Of a stretch of 7,218 nt of DNA, positions 1 through 6,133 are shown one piece after another. The stretch spans positions 1-7,218 of the forward strand of contig CAISKC010000132.1 of assembly GCA_903885895.1 (NCBI GenBank), written 5' to 3'. The translations under genes were made by a program, and so were the position numbers. Every line of letters starts with the position of its first letter. The first letter of the stretch is position 1. The notes beneath the pieces were generated by a model. That model had not been told where the DNA came from and did not search any database. It saw only the letters and a program-made list of their open reading frames with translations. The stretch is from an uncultured Legionella sp. (GTDB lineage: Bacteria; Pseudomonadota; Gammaproteobacteria; Legionellales; Legionellaceae).

Positions 1-1
1 A

Positions 2-229
2 GGCCGCCCAATATGGGGTATTACACACCGAAACCCTCAGTTGGATAAGATGCTTTTGGATAGGGGTTCTTACTTAAGTGTTGAAGGAGACGACGAGGGA
101 ATCGCTATGACGCTTGAACGAGTTTGGTTAGATTGGCAGCAACAGAATTTGATTAAACCGATTTGGAACCCAATTGGTGTAGATCAAGCCGTTGAAACTA
201 TTCTTGTGCATTTAAAAAATGAAGGATAG
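2..229 (+). CDS. Glycosyltransferase, C-terminal fragment (cut by left window edge)
   Basis: The reading frame is open from the left edge, so these 75 residues are the C-terminal end of a longer protein. A TTG at 41 and an ATG at 50 could be mistaken for starts, but nothing upstream ends the frame. The fragment begins GRPIWGITHRNPQLDKML and continues with an acidic GDDEGIAMTLERVW stretch. This resembles the end of a GT-B glycosyltransferase (GT4-like), where a 'pviGit..sel..ll' strand-helix is followed by 'd.e.ia..l..l'. The catalytic part lies outside the window, so the family is inferred from this tail only. The stop is 6 bases before the next gene, whose Shine-Dalgarno sequence lies in this gene's last codons, so the two are probably co-transcribed. 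The sugar and acceptor cannot be told. Confidence 0.6.
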   Translation, partial: GRPIWGITHRNPQLDKMLLDRGSYLSVEGDDEGIAMTLERVWLDWQQQNLIKPIWNPIGVDQAVETILVHLKNEG

Positions 230-235
230 TTATTT

Positions 236-1135
236 ATGATCGATTTAGCTCTTTATTGCAAGTCTTACTCTAAAGATTTTTTGCGCTTGAAGCAATTACT
301 TGCTTCAATACAAGCCTATAACAAAGATCAGATACCATTTTATATATCTACTCCAAAAGACCAATATGAAGAGTTGATTAAAATTTTGGAGGTCGATGGA
401 TATCAATGGGTATCTGATGAATCCATTATTTCTGCAAACGAAAGAGCTTCAACTGAAATTATCAAGCAGAGATCTGGGAGTCTTACTCAGCAAGTCATTA
501 AATCTGAGTTTTGGCGCCTTGGCTTATGTAATAACTATGTGTGCTTAGACTCGGATTGCATTTTCATACAAGATTTTAAGAAAACAGATTTTCTTGCGAG
601 CGATGGAAATCCTTACACAGTCGTCTATCAAAATAAAGAATATTTCCAGCTAGCCCTTAATCGTGGTTATGCTAAAGCACCAGAAAATCTTCGCCGTGAG
701 GGTGATAGGGTTAAGGCGTTGTTTGGGCGTATTGGACCTAATTATTATTGCCCTTGTCCACCGTTTATATGGTCTGCCAAGGTTTGGGAATCGCTAGATC
801 TAAGCTATCTAAAGCCACGAGATATTACTCTCTGGGATCTCTGCACTCCAGAGCATCCTGAAACCCTCCTTTATTTAGAGGCATTATTAAATTTTCATGC
901 AATCCCATTGCAACCAATTGAGCAGTTATTTCGGGTTTATTACTACGACTGGCATTATTTTTTATTGAGAAGATTGGGTGAATCAAATATCAAGTTAAGA
1001 GCAAATTATTTAGGTGTAATTTATCAATCTAGTTGGGATTTAGACTTGGATTATGGCGTCAGCCAAAAATCAATTTCCTCTAGGATGCTCAAAAAATTGA
1101 AACGCGTAGGCCGATACTTGCAAAGCTTAATTTGA
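236..1135 (+). CDS. DUF6492-type putative glycosyltransferase
   Basis: This 299-residue protein has no signal peptide or membrane helix and is likely cytoplasmic. Its pattern matches the DUF6492 family as I remember it: a hydrophobic first strand (MIDLALYCKSY), a helix with LTQQVIKSEFWRLGL (83-97), then VCLDSDCIF (102-110). D105-S-D107 is a DxD-like metal and nucleotide-sugar site, as in GT-A enzymes. A conserved-looking PPFIWSAKVWESL (175-187) follows, and then an acidic/histidine region near 200-221. The C-terminus is basic (RMLKKLKRVGRYLQ), which could help attach it to the membrane surface. The start is well supported: GAAGGA at 221-226 lies 9 bases upstream of the ATG. The gene sits between two glycosyltransferases, which supports a role in glycan assembly. 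The donor sugar is unknown and activity is inferred; a sugar-modifying role remains possible. Confidence 0.75.
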   Translation: MIDLALYCKSYSKDFLRLKQLLASIQAYNKDQIPFYISTPKDQYEELIKILEVDGYQWVSDESIISANERASTEIIKQRSGSLTQQVIKSEFWRLGLCNNYVCLDSDCIFIQDFKKTDFLASDGNPYTVVYQNKEYFQLALNRGYAKAPENLRREGDRVKALFGRIGPNYYCPCPPFIWSAKVWESLDLSYLKPRDITLWDLCTPEHPETLLYLEALLNFHAIPLQPIEQLFRVYYYDWHYFLLRRLGESNIKLRANYLGVIYQSSWDLDLDYGVSQKSISSRMLKKLKRVGRYLQSLI

Positions 1136-1137
1136 TC

Positions 1138-2055
1138 ATGAATATGCCATTAGTTAGTGTGTTAATGCCTGCGTACAATTCAGAACTTTACATTGCTCAA
1201 GCAATTGACAGCATTCTTACTCAAAGCCATAGCAATCTTGAACTCATCATTTTTGATGATGGGTCAAGTGATAGTACTAGAAAAATCATTGAGTCTTATA
1301 CCGATCAGCGAGTTATTAAGGTGCTATCAGATAAAAATTTTGGCGTTGTCAGGGCGCGCAATGAAATGATTGATAGAGCAACTGGTAAATATATTGCTTT
1401 AATGGATGCAGATGATATTGCCGATCCTACGCGTTTGCAAAAACAAATCGAGGCATTGGAATCTGGTGATTGTGATATTTGTGGGAGTGCCCAGTGGGTT
1501 TTGGATGAAATTTCTGGAAAGATTAGAAAATCTAAAGATAAATTTTTAGATGCTGACTTAAGGGTGCTATTAATTGTTTATTGCAGCTTATGTAATTCAG
1601 CAATGACAGGCAGAGCTGAAATATTTAAACAGTTTAAATACGACACCTCAATACTCACCTCTGAAGATTATTTCCTATGGGTTCAGATGGCGGCAGCTGG
1701 CTATCGTTTCTTAAATTTAAAAGAACGATTAATCACTTATCGTCGATATCCCGCTCAAACAAGCTCGATTCATTTTGATAAATTTAAGCTAACAACAATT
1801 GAAGTACAAAAAAAGTATCTAGAGCTATTGGGAATATCTTCTGAGTTTTACCCACGCCAGTTGCCATGGTTAAAGAGAGTTGTCATTGGAGCTGGTTTAC
1901 TACACGCTTTAAATAAACAATTTCCCGGGGTTTCTCTGCGCGCAAATACAGAAATTTATGCACGCTTTCAGTATCGAAAAAATGGATTATGGACGCCCCT
2001 GACTCGTTTAGAGCGTCTAATACTGGGGCTTTGGGTAACTTTCTTGCTGCGATAA
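1138..2055 (+). CDS. GT2 family glycosyltransferase
   Basis: This is a family 2 (GT-A fold) inverting glycosyltransferase of about 305 residues, expected to move a sugar from a nucleotide donor to a growing lipid-linked glycan at the inner face of the membrane. Numbered from the ATG at 1138, it shows the start strand PLVSVLMPAYNSE (4-16), the nucleotide-binding FDDGSSD (39-45), the metal-binding DAD (90-92) followed by D93, the PTRLQKQIEAL helix, and the catalytic-base region SEDYFLWVQM with E176 and D177. The C-terminus (LERLILGLWVTFLLR) is hydrophobic enough to touch the membrane. Three starts are possible: TTG 1132 (overlapping the previous stop), ATG 1138 and ATG 1144. None has a clear Shine-Dalgarno sequence, so translation is probably coupled to the gene before it. 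I chose 1138. The family is certain; the sugar specificity is not. Confidence 0.93.
   Translation: MNMPLVSVLMPAYNSELYIAQAIDSILTQSHSNLELIIFDDGSSDSTRKIIESYTDQRVIKVLSDKNFGVVRARNEMIDRATGKYIALMDADDIADPTRLQKQIEALESGDCDICGSAQWVLDEISGKIRKSKDKFLDADLRVLLIVYCSLCNSAMTGRAEIFKQFKYDTSILTSEDYFLWVQMAAAGYRFLNLKERLITYRRYPAQTSSIHFDKFKLTTIEVQKKYLELLGISSEFYPRQLPWLKRVVIGAGLLHALNKQFPGVSLRANTEIYARFQYRKNGLWTPLTRLERLILGLWVTFLLR
1995..2029. other. Nested inverted repeat at the 3' end of the GT2 gene
   Basis: GCCCC (1995-1999) pairs with GGGGC (2025-2029), and inside it TTAGA (2008-2012) pairs with TCTAA (2016-2020) around a GCG loop. The flanks between the two stems do not pair. The structure lies about 25 bases before the two facing stop codons. 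It could slow or end transcription from either side, but no good T-run follows on the plus strand, and on the minus strand a run of six T comes only some 13 bases later. It is coding sequence too, so chance is a fair explanation. Confidence 0.25.
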
Positions 2056-2056
2056 C

Positions 2057-3082
2057 TTAGAGATATTGCTGTAAGTATTTTGTAATTTCCTCTTGCTTGA
2101 GTTCAGTCCGCAAATCAGATACTTCTAGCAATTGATCGGCACCTCTATAGGAGTGCCACATTTTTGGCATGATCTTCATATGTTTTCCGAGCATTCCTGC
2201 TAAATGACTCATGCCACTTTTTGAGCCTATCAAAACATCTGCATTTAATAAATGGTGGAATGTGCCCATGAAGTCACTATCAATATGTTCATGGACTTTG
2301 TGAGGAGTATCTCGGAAATATCCTCTCCAGGAGAAAGGTGTGCCATTTTCAGAGTGATATTTACCGTCTTTACCCTCGCTAAAAATATGAATAGACAAGT
2401 TTTTATTAGAATGATGGATGATTATATTAAGGATGTCTAGATACCAGGCATCCGGCAGCATTCTGGACGATAAATCAGAAAATTGGCGTCCTGGAAGTAG
2501 GTCCCCTCTCCGAATATGGAGGGCAATATTTAATTTATCCGGTTCATATTCTAGAAATATGGGCTGATAGATTCTAGCTTGCCTGTAGGCTTTTAAAAAC
2601 CATTCTCTAGTGGCGCCATACTCGTAATCTCCAGAATTCTTATTGTTTAGTTTAAAGACAGTATTTGGCTCTGGGTATGATTTAATAAATCGATCAATTG
2701 CTTCATATACTTCACCATCAATTTGATTGTTGGAGGGAATAGGGAACTCTGGAAAAGGGAGCTCAATGAGTCTTAGTTCCCTACTTTTAATTCTGCTTAC
2801 AACTTCATCGCGATTAGGCAATATCCTATTTAAACCTAGCATGTAATTTAAATCGTTGCCAATATTATGTGATTCATATTTTTTACTTCCTCTGAGGATC
2901 CTTAAAGTCTGTTTTAATCGCCATTTCCATGAGACGTGGCTAGATTTAATTAATTGGTTTTCTGAGTAAGCGAACAAAAGATTGTTCCGCATTGCAATCT
3001 TAACTGCGCGATTGATAAAGCCCAATGAGTGACCAATACCTGCGTCTGGGTTTGCATAATCAATAAGAAAACGATTATTCAT
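2057..3082 (-). CDS. Fucosyltransferase-like glycosyltransferase with HxRxGD motif
   Basis: This 341-residue, probably cytoplasmic protein looks like a distant member of the GT11/GT23/O-fucosyltransferase superfamily. An N-terminal glycine loop, DAGIGHSLGFINRA (13-26), occupies the place of the GGLGNQ-type loop of GT11 enzymes. ALHIRRGDLLPG (187-198) contains H189-x-R191-x-G193-D194, the GDP-sugar-binding motif I of that superfamily. HIFSEGKDG (232-240) and LLNADVLIGSKSGMSHLAG (278-296) match the later motifs, where GT11 proteins have FSDD and a 'SNSSFSWWA'-like stretch. Known relatives move L-fucose from GDP-fucose. The WW pair of GT11 is absent here, so the exact family is open. The start ATG overlaps the stop of the GT10 gene by 4 bases (ATGA), a sign of translational coupling. 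It is the last gene of the minus-strand group and ends one base from the GT2 stop. A different GDP-sugar donor is possible. Confidence 0.72.
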   Translation of the reverse strand: MNNRFLIDYANPDAGIGHSLGFINRAVKIAMRNNLLFAYSENQLIKSSHVSWKWRLKQTLRILRGSKKYESHNIGNDLNYMLGLNRILPNRDEVVSRIKSRELRLIELPFPEFPIPSNNQIDGEVYEAIDRFIKSYPEPNTVFKLNNKNSGDYEYGATREWFLKAYRQARIYQPIFLEYEPDKLNIALHIRRGDLLPGRQFSDLSSRMLPDAWYLDILNIIIHHSNKNLSIHIFSEGKDGKYHSENGTPFSWRGYFRDTPHKVHEHIDSDFMGTFHHLLNADVLIGSKSGMSHLAGMLGKHMKIMPKMWHSYRGADQLLEVSDLRTELKQEEITKYLQQYL

Positions 3083-4092
3083 ATGTTTAGATCTTGCGAA
3101 ATCTTATCGACAATAGTTGAGACGTAGGTGGACGTATCAAATTTCATTGCTTCTGAACTTGAAAGAAACTTCTGAATATTTTCTTGATAGATTTTGTATT
3201 GGCTCTCATCAATGGAAAGTAGAAATTGATGAACCTCAGCTGTGCTCTTAAATTTTCTACGATCGATGAAGCATGAGCTAGGGATGTGATCTGTAACGGT
3301 ATGAGATCCCCAATAAATTGGTACACATCCACCAAAGAAACAGTCAAATATTTTTTCTGAAATATAGTCTGGTAAGTCGGCTACATTTTCATAGCAGTAG
3401 GCAAATTTAGTTTTTCGATATATGTCTGATTTTTTTTCAATTTCGCCCACATAACTTGGGAAAGGCTTATACCCATAGATTTGCGTTGCAAGTCTCTTAA
3501 GCCGCCTAGAAATTTTTTCGGAAAAAGTAAAGGCTGGGCTTGGTTTTGCCCACCCTAATCCAAAAAGAGAAAAGTATTGTGGTGCATTTTTTTCGTACCA
3601 GCGAATAACGTTAATGCGTTCTTGGTATAGGTCAGACTTCAGATCTTGTGGAAACGCTTTATTGGCATTGATAAGACAGGAGAAAATAGGTCGGTCTAAG
3701 AAAGCTGGCGTTTTTTCCCAATGAATTTGATTGGGAATAAATAGCTGAGTTGTGTTTGGGAGGTAGAGTAGATCTTTATTCCAGGTAAAAATCTGATTAA
3801 AGCTTTTTAAGTACTCCTCATCTCTATTTAGGGGGCAAATATAGGGGTTTTCAGTGGCGATTAAGTATTTTGGCCCAATAATATTTTCAGTTAACTGACC
3901 ATCGTGCAGAATGTTAAATACCGTCTTACGTCCTAAATTGACGTCTGGGTTATTTAGCTCTATCCCGCGGTGGAGAAACGTCGCTCTTAGTAACCTATTT
4001 GTCAATGTCGGATTGTAAGTATGATGTCTATCAACTTCCTCAAAAGAGGCATTTTTTACTCTATCTGGTTGATAGTAATTGGCAAATATCAT
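3079..4092 (-). CDS. GT10 family alpha-1,3/4-fucosyltransferase
   Basis: This 337-residue protein belongs to glycosyltransferase family 10, whose members transfer L-fucose from GDP-fucose to the O3 or O4 of a GlcNAc or glucose residue. The hallmark is at 229-262: KFAYCYENVADLPDYISEK followed by IFDCFFGGCVPIYWG, with E246-K247 and the C-V-P-I-Y-W-G strand of the donor-binding domain. SCFIDRRKF (273-281) matches the family's 'sFIdv.dF'. An acidic residue in ATENPYICP (79-87), E81, stands where family members usually have an ESP motif containing the catalytic base. The C-terminus lacks the heptad repeats seen in some Helicobacter enzymes. An in-frame TAA lies two codons before the ATG, so no upstream start is possible, yet there is no Shine-Dalgarno sequence at normal distance; AAGGA lies 20 bases away. 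The next gene overlaps it by 4 bases. Assignment to the family is firm; linkage and acceptor are not. Confidence 0.92.
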   Translation of the reverse strand: MIFANYYQPDRVKNASFEEVDRHHTYNPTLTNRLLRATFLHRGIELNNPDVNLGRKTVFNILHDGQLTENIIGPKYLIATENPYICPLNRDEEYLKSFNQIFTWNKDLLYLPNTTQLFIPNQIHWEKTPAFLDRPIFSCLINANKAFPQDLKSDLYQERINVIRWYEKNAPQYFSLFGLGWAKPSPAFTFSEKISRRLKRLATQIYGYKPFPSYVGEIEKKSDIYRKTKFAYCYENVADLPDYISEKIFDCFFGGCVPIYWGSHTVTDHIPSSCFIDRRKFKSTAEVHQFLLSIDESQYKIYQENIQKFLSSSEAMKFDTSTYVSTIVDKISQDLNI

Positions 4093-4108
4093 AGTTTATT
4101 GTCGCAAT

Positions 4109-4114
4109 ATTATC
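4109..4114 (-). promoter_or_regulatory. Possible -10 element before the GT10 gene
   Basis: Read on the minus strand, this is GATAAT, one base from the TATAAT consensus, in the 66-base gap between the DUF5672-type gene and the GT10 gene. A start site about seven bases on would leave only some 10 bases of leader before the ATG, which would fit the missing Shine-Dalgarno sequence. No convincing -35 box is found 16-18 bases upstream, and the region is A+T-rich, so such a match is cheap. Confidence 0.25.
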
Positions 4115-4158
4115 CTTAAAAGGCGAATTCAATACTTCATTATTGTAATTAAATCTTA

Positions 4159-5046
4159 TTATTCCTCCTGGCTTGAATCTGGGACATCAAGCATTACACC
4201 AGACTGAATTAGTAGGGGTTGTAAGAGCGTCAAATCATACCTAGACCACGCATGGATTCCAAAGGGTAATTTACCTTTGCAAATCGTCAAGCATTTTTGA
4301 GGATGTTTCTCCCAAGAGAAAAAAATGGCTTTCTCAGGCGGGGCAATTCTAAGGTGGGGTGCTACTTTAGGTACTAAATAGCTCCAAAAAATATCACAAT
4401 GGTCTAGGTAGAGATGGTGGGCACCAGAAAGCCTACCTGAAGACCCCATCGATTTTAGTGCTCTTTTAAATGCATCCTTTTGCCCTCTCAGACCTCTGAG
4501 GAGATCGCGAACAATCATGCTTACGCTAAACCAGCGAGGATTATCTGCAAAAAGGGTATTTGCAGTGTTAGTTTTAATTAGTGAGAGGCCAAAATTTCCG
4601 GTAGCTTTAAATTGAAAATCATCTGCTAAGTCAGAGGCAAACCAAGGTGCACCAATGTAATCAAAATCTTGCTCACACCAATAATGTAAATCATTTTTCA
4701 AAACAATCGAATCAGGCTCATGAATTAAAATATGGGAGTGTGCATTAAGTGCATTAAAGATAAATGGAGAAATCATTAGTTTATTGTAGGCTGAGATACT
4801 TGCCATTGATTTTGAAGGGGCAGTTAATATCTTTAGTGAGGGAAAGATCGCCTCATATGTCTTCGTAGACATGCCCTGTGGATGCAAAAGATAAATTGGG
4901 TAGTCACCCAAAATTTTTTGGCATTGAATTAAAGATATTCTTTCCTCTGGCGACGGTTCCTGCTTGTGCATTGGAATGATGATCGCTGGATTGATTTGTA
5001 GGCTTATTTTGTGCATGTAGGGCAAAATGTACTCTAGTACAATCAT
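4159..5046 (-). CDS. DUF5672-type putative glycosyltransferase
   Basis: This 295-residue protein matches the DUF5672 pattern, a family with a glycosyltransferase-like fold and little experimental data. Visible in order are a first strand PAIIIPMHKQEPSPEERISL (20-39), AYNKLMISPFIF (86-97), ILIHEPDSIVLKNDLHYWC (106-124), DYIGAPWF (129-136), GNFGLSLIK (150-158), DHCDIFWSYLVP (215-226) and PFGIHAWSRYD (261-271). HEPDS (109-113) is where relatives have a Q-x-D; D112 may bind metal. DYIGAPW and GN-G-SL are the family's most telling blocks. The start is uncertain: ATG 5046 and ATG 5016 (residue 11) both lack a good Shine-Dalgarno sequence, and 5016 would put the first strand nearer the N-terminus, as is common in the family. 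It is the first gene of the minus-strand group and diverges from rfbB. A role in glycan synthesis is inferred from fold and context. Confidence 0.75.
   Translation of the reverse strand: MIVLEYILPYMHKISLQINPAIIIPMHKQEPSPEERISLIQCQKILGDYPIYLLHPQGMSTKTYEAIFPSLKILTAPSKSMASISAYNKLMISPFIFNALNAHSHILIHEPDSIVLKNDLHYWCEQDFDYIGAPWFASDLADDFQFKATGNFGLSLIKTNTANTLFADNPRWFSVSMIVRDLLRGLRGQKDAFKRALKSMGSSGRLSGAHHLYLDHCDIFWSYLVPKVAPHLRIAPPEKAIFFSWEKHPQKCLTICKGKLPFGIHAWSRYDLTLLQPLLIQSGVMLDVPDSSQEE
5028..5041. repeat. Short perfect inverted repeat near the divergent start region
   Basis: TGTAC and GTACA form a perfect 5-base inverted repeat around a 4-base centre (TCTA). It lies just left of the divergent spacer. 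If the DUF5672-type gene starts at 5016, the repeat is non-coding and sits between the two starts; if it starts at 5046, the repeat covers codons 2 to 7. Its place and symmetry suit a regulator's operator, but arms of five bases can arise by chance. Confidence 0.3.
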
Positions 5047-5072
5047 TTTAAAGACTAATACTAGGATGTTGC
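5038..5072 (+). promoter_or_regulatory. Candidate rfbB promoter -10 box, leader and ribosome binding site
   Basis: TACAAT at 5038-5043 differs by one base from the -10 consensus and would start a transcript near 5050, some 22 bases before rfbB. No good -35 box is present at 16-18 bases; TTGTGC at 5009-5014 is too far. The ribosome binding site is clear: TAGGA at 5062-5066 lies 6 bases before the ATG at 5073. CTAGTA (5034-5039) and TACTAG (5059-5064) are perfect reverse complements, and the second overlaps the ribosome binding site. The binding site is solid; the promoter is tentative. Confidence 0.35.
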
Positions 5073-6131
5073 ATGATTTTAGTTACAGGTGGTGCAGGCT
5101 TTATTGGCGGAAACTTTATTTTGGATTGGCTAGCTAATCCAAGCTCAGAGGCTATCGTTAATCTTGACAAATTGACCTACGCTGGTAATTTGATGACCTT
5201 AGAGTCGCTCAAGAGTGACCCGCGTTACACATTTATTCACGGGGATATTGGTGGTCAGCAATTGGTAGCTCAGTTACTAAAAACCTATCAGCCGCGTGCT
5301 ATTGTGAACTTTGCTGCAGAAAGTCATGTAGATCGCTCGATTCATGGACCCTCAGACTTTGTGCAAACCAATATAGTGGGCACCTTTAATTTATTGGAAT
5401 GCGCACGAGAGTATTGGAATGCTCTTGATACTGATGCCAAAAAGCAATTTCGCTTTCATCACGTCTCTACTGATGAAGTTTATGGTTCGTTAGCAGCTAC
5501 TGATCCTGCGTTTACCGAAAAGAATCCATATGAGCCTAATAGTCCTTATTCAGCATCTAAGGCAGCCTCAGACCATTTGGTGAGAGCTTGGTTCCATACT
5601 TATGGTTTCCCAGTAGTCACCACGAATTGCTCTAATAATTACGGCCCTTACCACTTCCCTGAGAAGCTCATTCCTTTGGTCATCTTGAATGCACTGAACA
5701 GTAAACCTTTACCAATTTATGGCGATGGTCAGCAAGTTCGGGATTGGCTTTATGTTAGTGATCATTGTGCTGCCATTCGTGAGGTATTGGCTCGAGGTCA
5801 GTTAGGTGAGACTTATAACATCGGCGGTTGGAATGAAAAAGCAAACCTGGATGTTGTCAAGACAATTTGCACTATCTTGGATCAATTAAAGCCACGTACT
5901 GATGGGAAATCTTATTCGGAGCAAATTACTTTTGTTATAGACCGTCCGGGTCATGATCAACGGTATGCGATTGATGCAAGTAAGCTCGAGCGTGAGTTAG
6001 GTTGGAAGCCTGCCGAAACCTTCGAGACTGGTATCCGTAAGACAGTTCAATGGTATTTAGATCATCCAAAATGGGTTGAGGGTGTCGTCAGTGGCTCTTA
6101 CCGTGAGTGGCTGCAAAAGCAATATAGCTAA
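5073..6131 (+). CDS. rfbB: dTDP-glucose 4,6-dehydratase
   Basis: RfbB (RmlB) converts dTDP-D-glucose to dTDP-4-keto-6-deoxy-D-glucose, the second step of dTDP-L-rhamnose synthesis, using bound NAD+. It is an extended short-chain dehydrogenase of 352 residues, the usual length. It has the Rossmann motif VTGGAGFIGGNF (4-15), FAAESHVDRSI (80-90), the catalytic T133-D134-E135 in HVSTDEVYGS, and the Y-x-x-x-K pair Y159/K163 in SPYSASKAASDHL. NCSNNYGPYHFPEKLIPL (185-202), YGDGQQVRDWLYVSDH (216-231) and DRPGHDQRYAIDASK (290-304) are typical of RmlB substrate binding. The start is supported by TAGGA 6 bases upstream and by the start strand MILVTGG. It opens the plus-strand rfb operon; rfbD follows after 2 bases. 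The function is secure. Confidence 0.98.
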   Translation: MILVTGGAGFIGGNFILDWLANPSSEAIVNLDKLTYAGNLMTLESLKSDPRYTFIHGDIGGQQLVAQLLKTYQPRAIVNFAAESHVDRSIHGPSDFVQTNIVGTFNLLECAREYWNALDTDAKKQFRFHHVSTDEVYGSLAATDPAFTEKNPYEPNSPYSASKAASDHLVRAWFHTYGFPVVTTNCSNNYGPYHFPEKLIPLVILNALNSKPLPIYGDGQQVRDWLYVSDHCAAIREVLARGQLGETYNIGGWNEKANLDVVKTICTILDQLKPRTDGKSYSEQITFVIDRPGHDQRYAIDASKLERELGWKPAETFETGIRKTVQWYLDHPKWVEGVVSGSYREWLQKQYS

Positions 6132-6133
6132 AG

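Noticed and set aside
41..229. A separate small 62-residue gene starting at TTG 41
   Set aside because: The frame is open back to the left edge with transferase-like residues before the TTG, so this is the tail of a larger gene.
1132..1137. TTG at 1132 as the GT2 start
   Set aside because: It adds only two residues, overlaps the previous stop and has no better ribosome binding site than ATG 1138; kept as an alternative only.
2252..2440. A 62-residue plus-strand open frame
   Set aside because: It lies wholly antisense to the HxRxGD protein gene, has no ribosome binding site I can see and no recognisable motif.
3144..3347. A 67-residue minus-strand open frame
   Set aside because: It overlaps the GT10 gene in another frame, and the GT10 frame carries the family motifs.
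4114..4123. CCTT-AA-AAGG as a terminator between the DUF5672-type and GT10 genes
   Set aside because: Arms of four bases with a two-base loop and no T-run are too weak to be a terminator.
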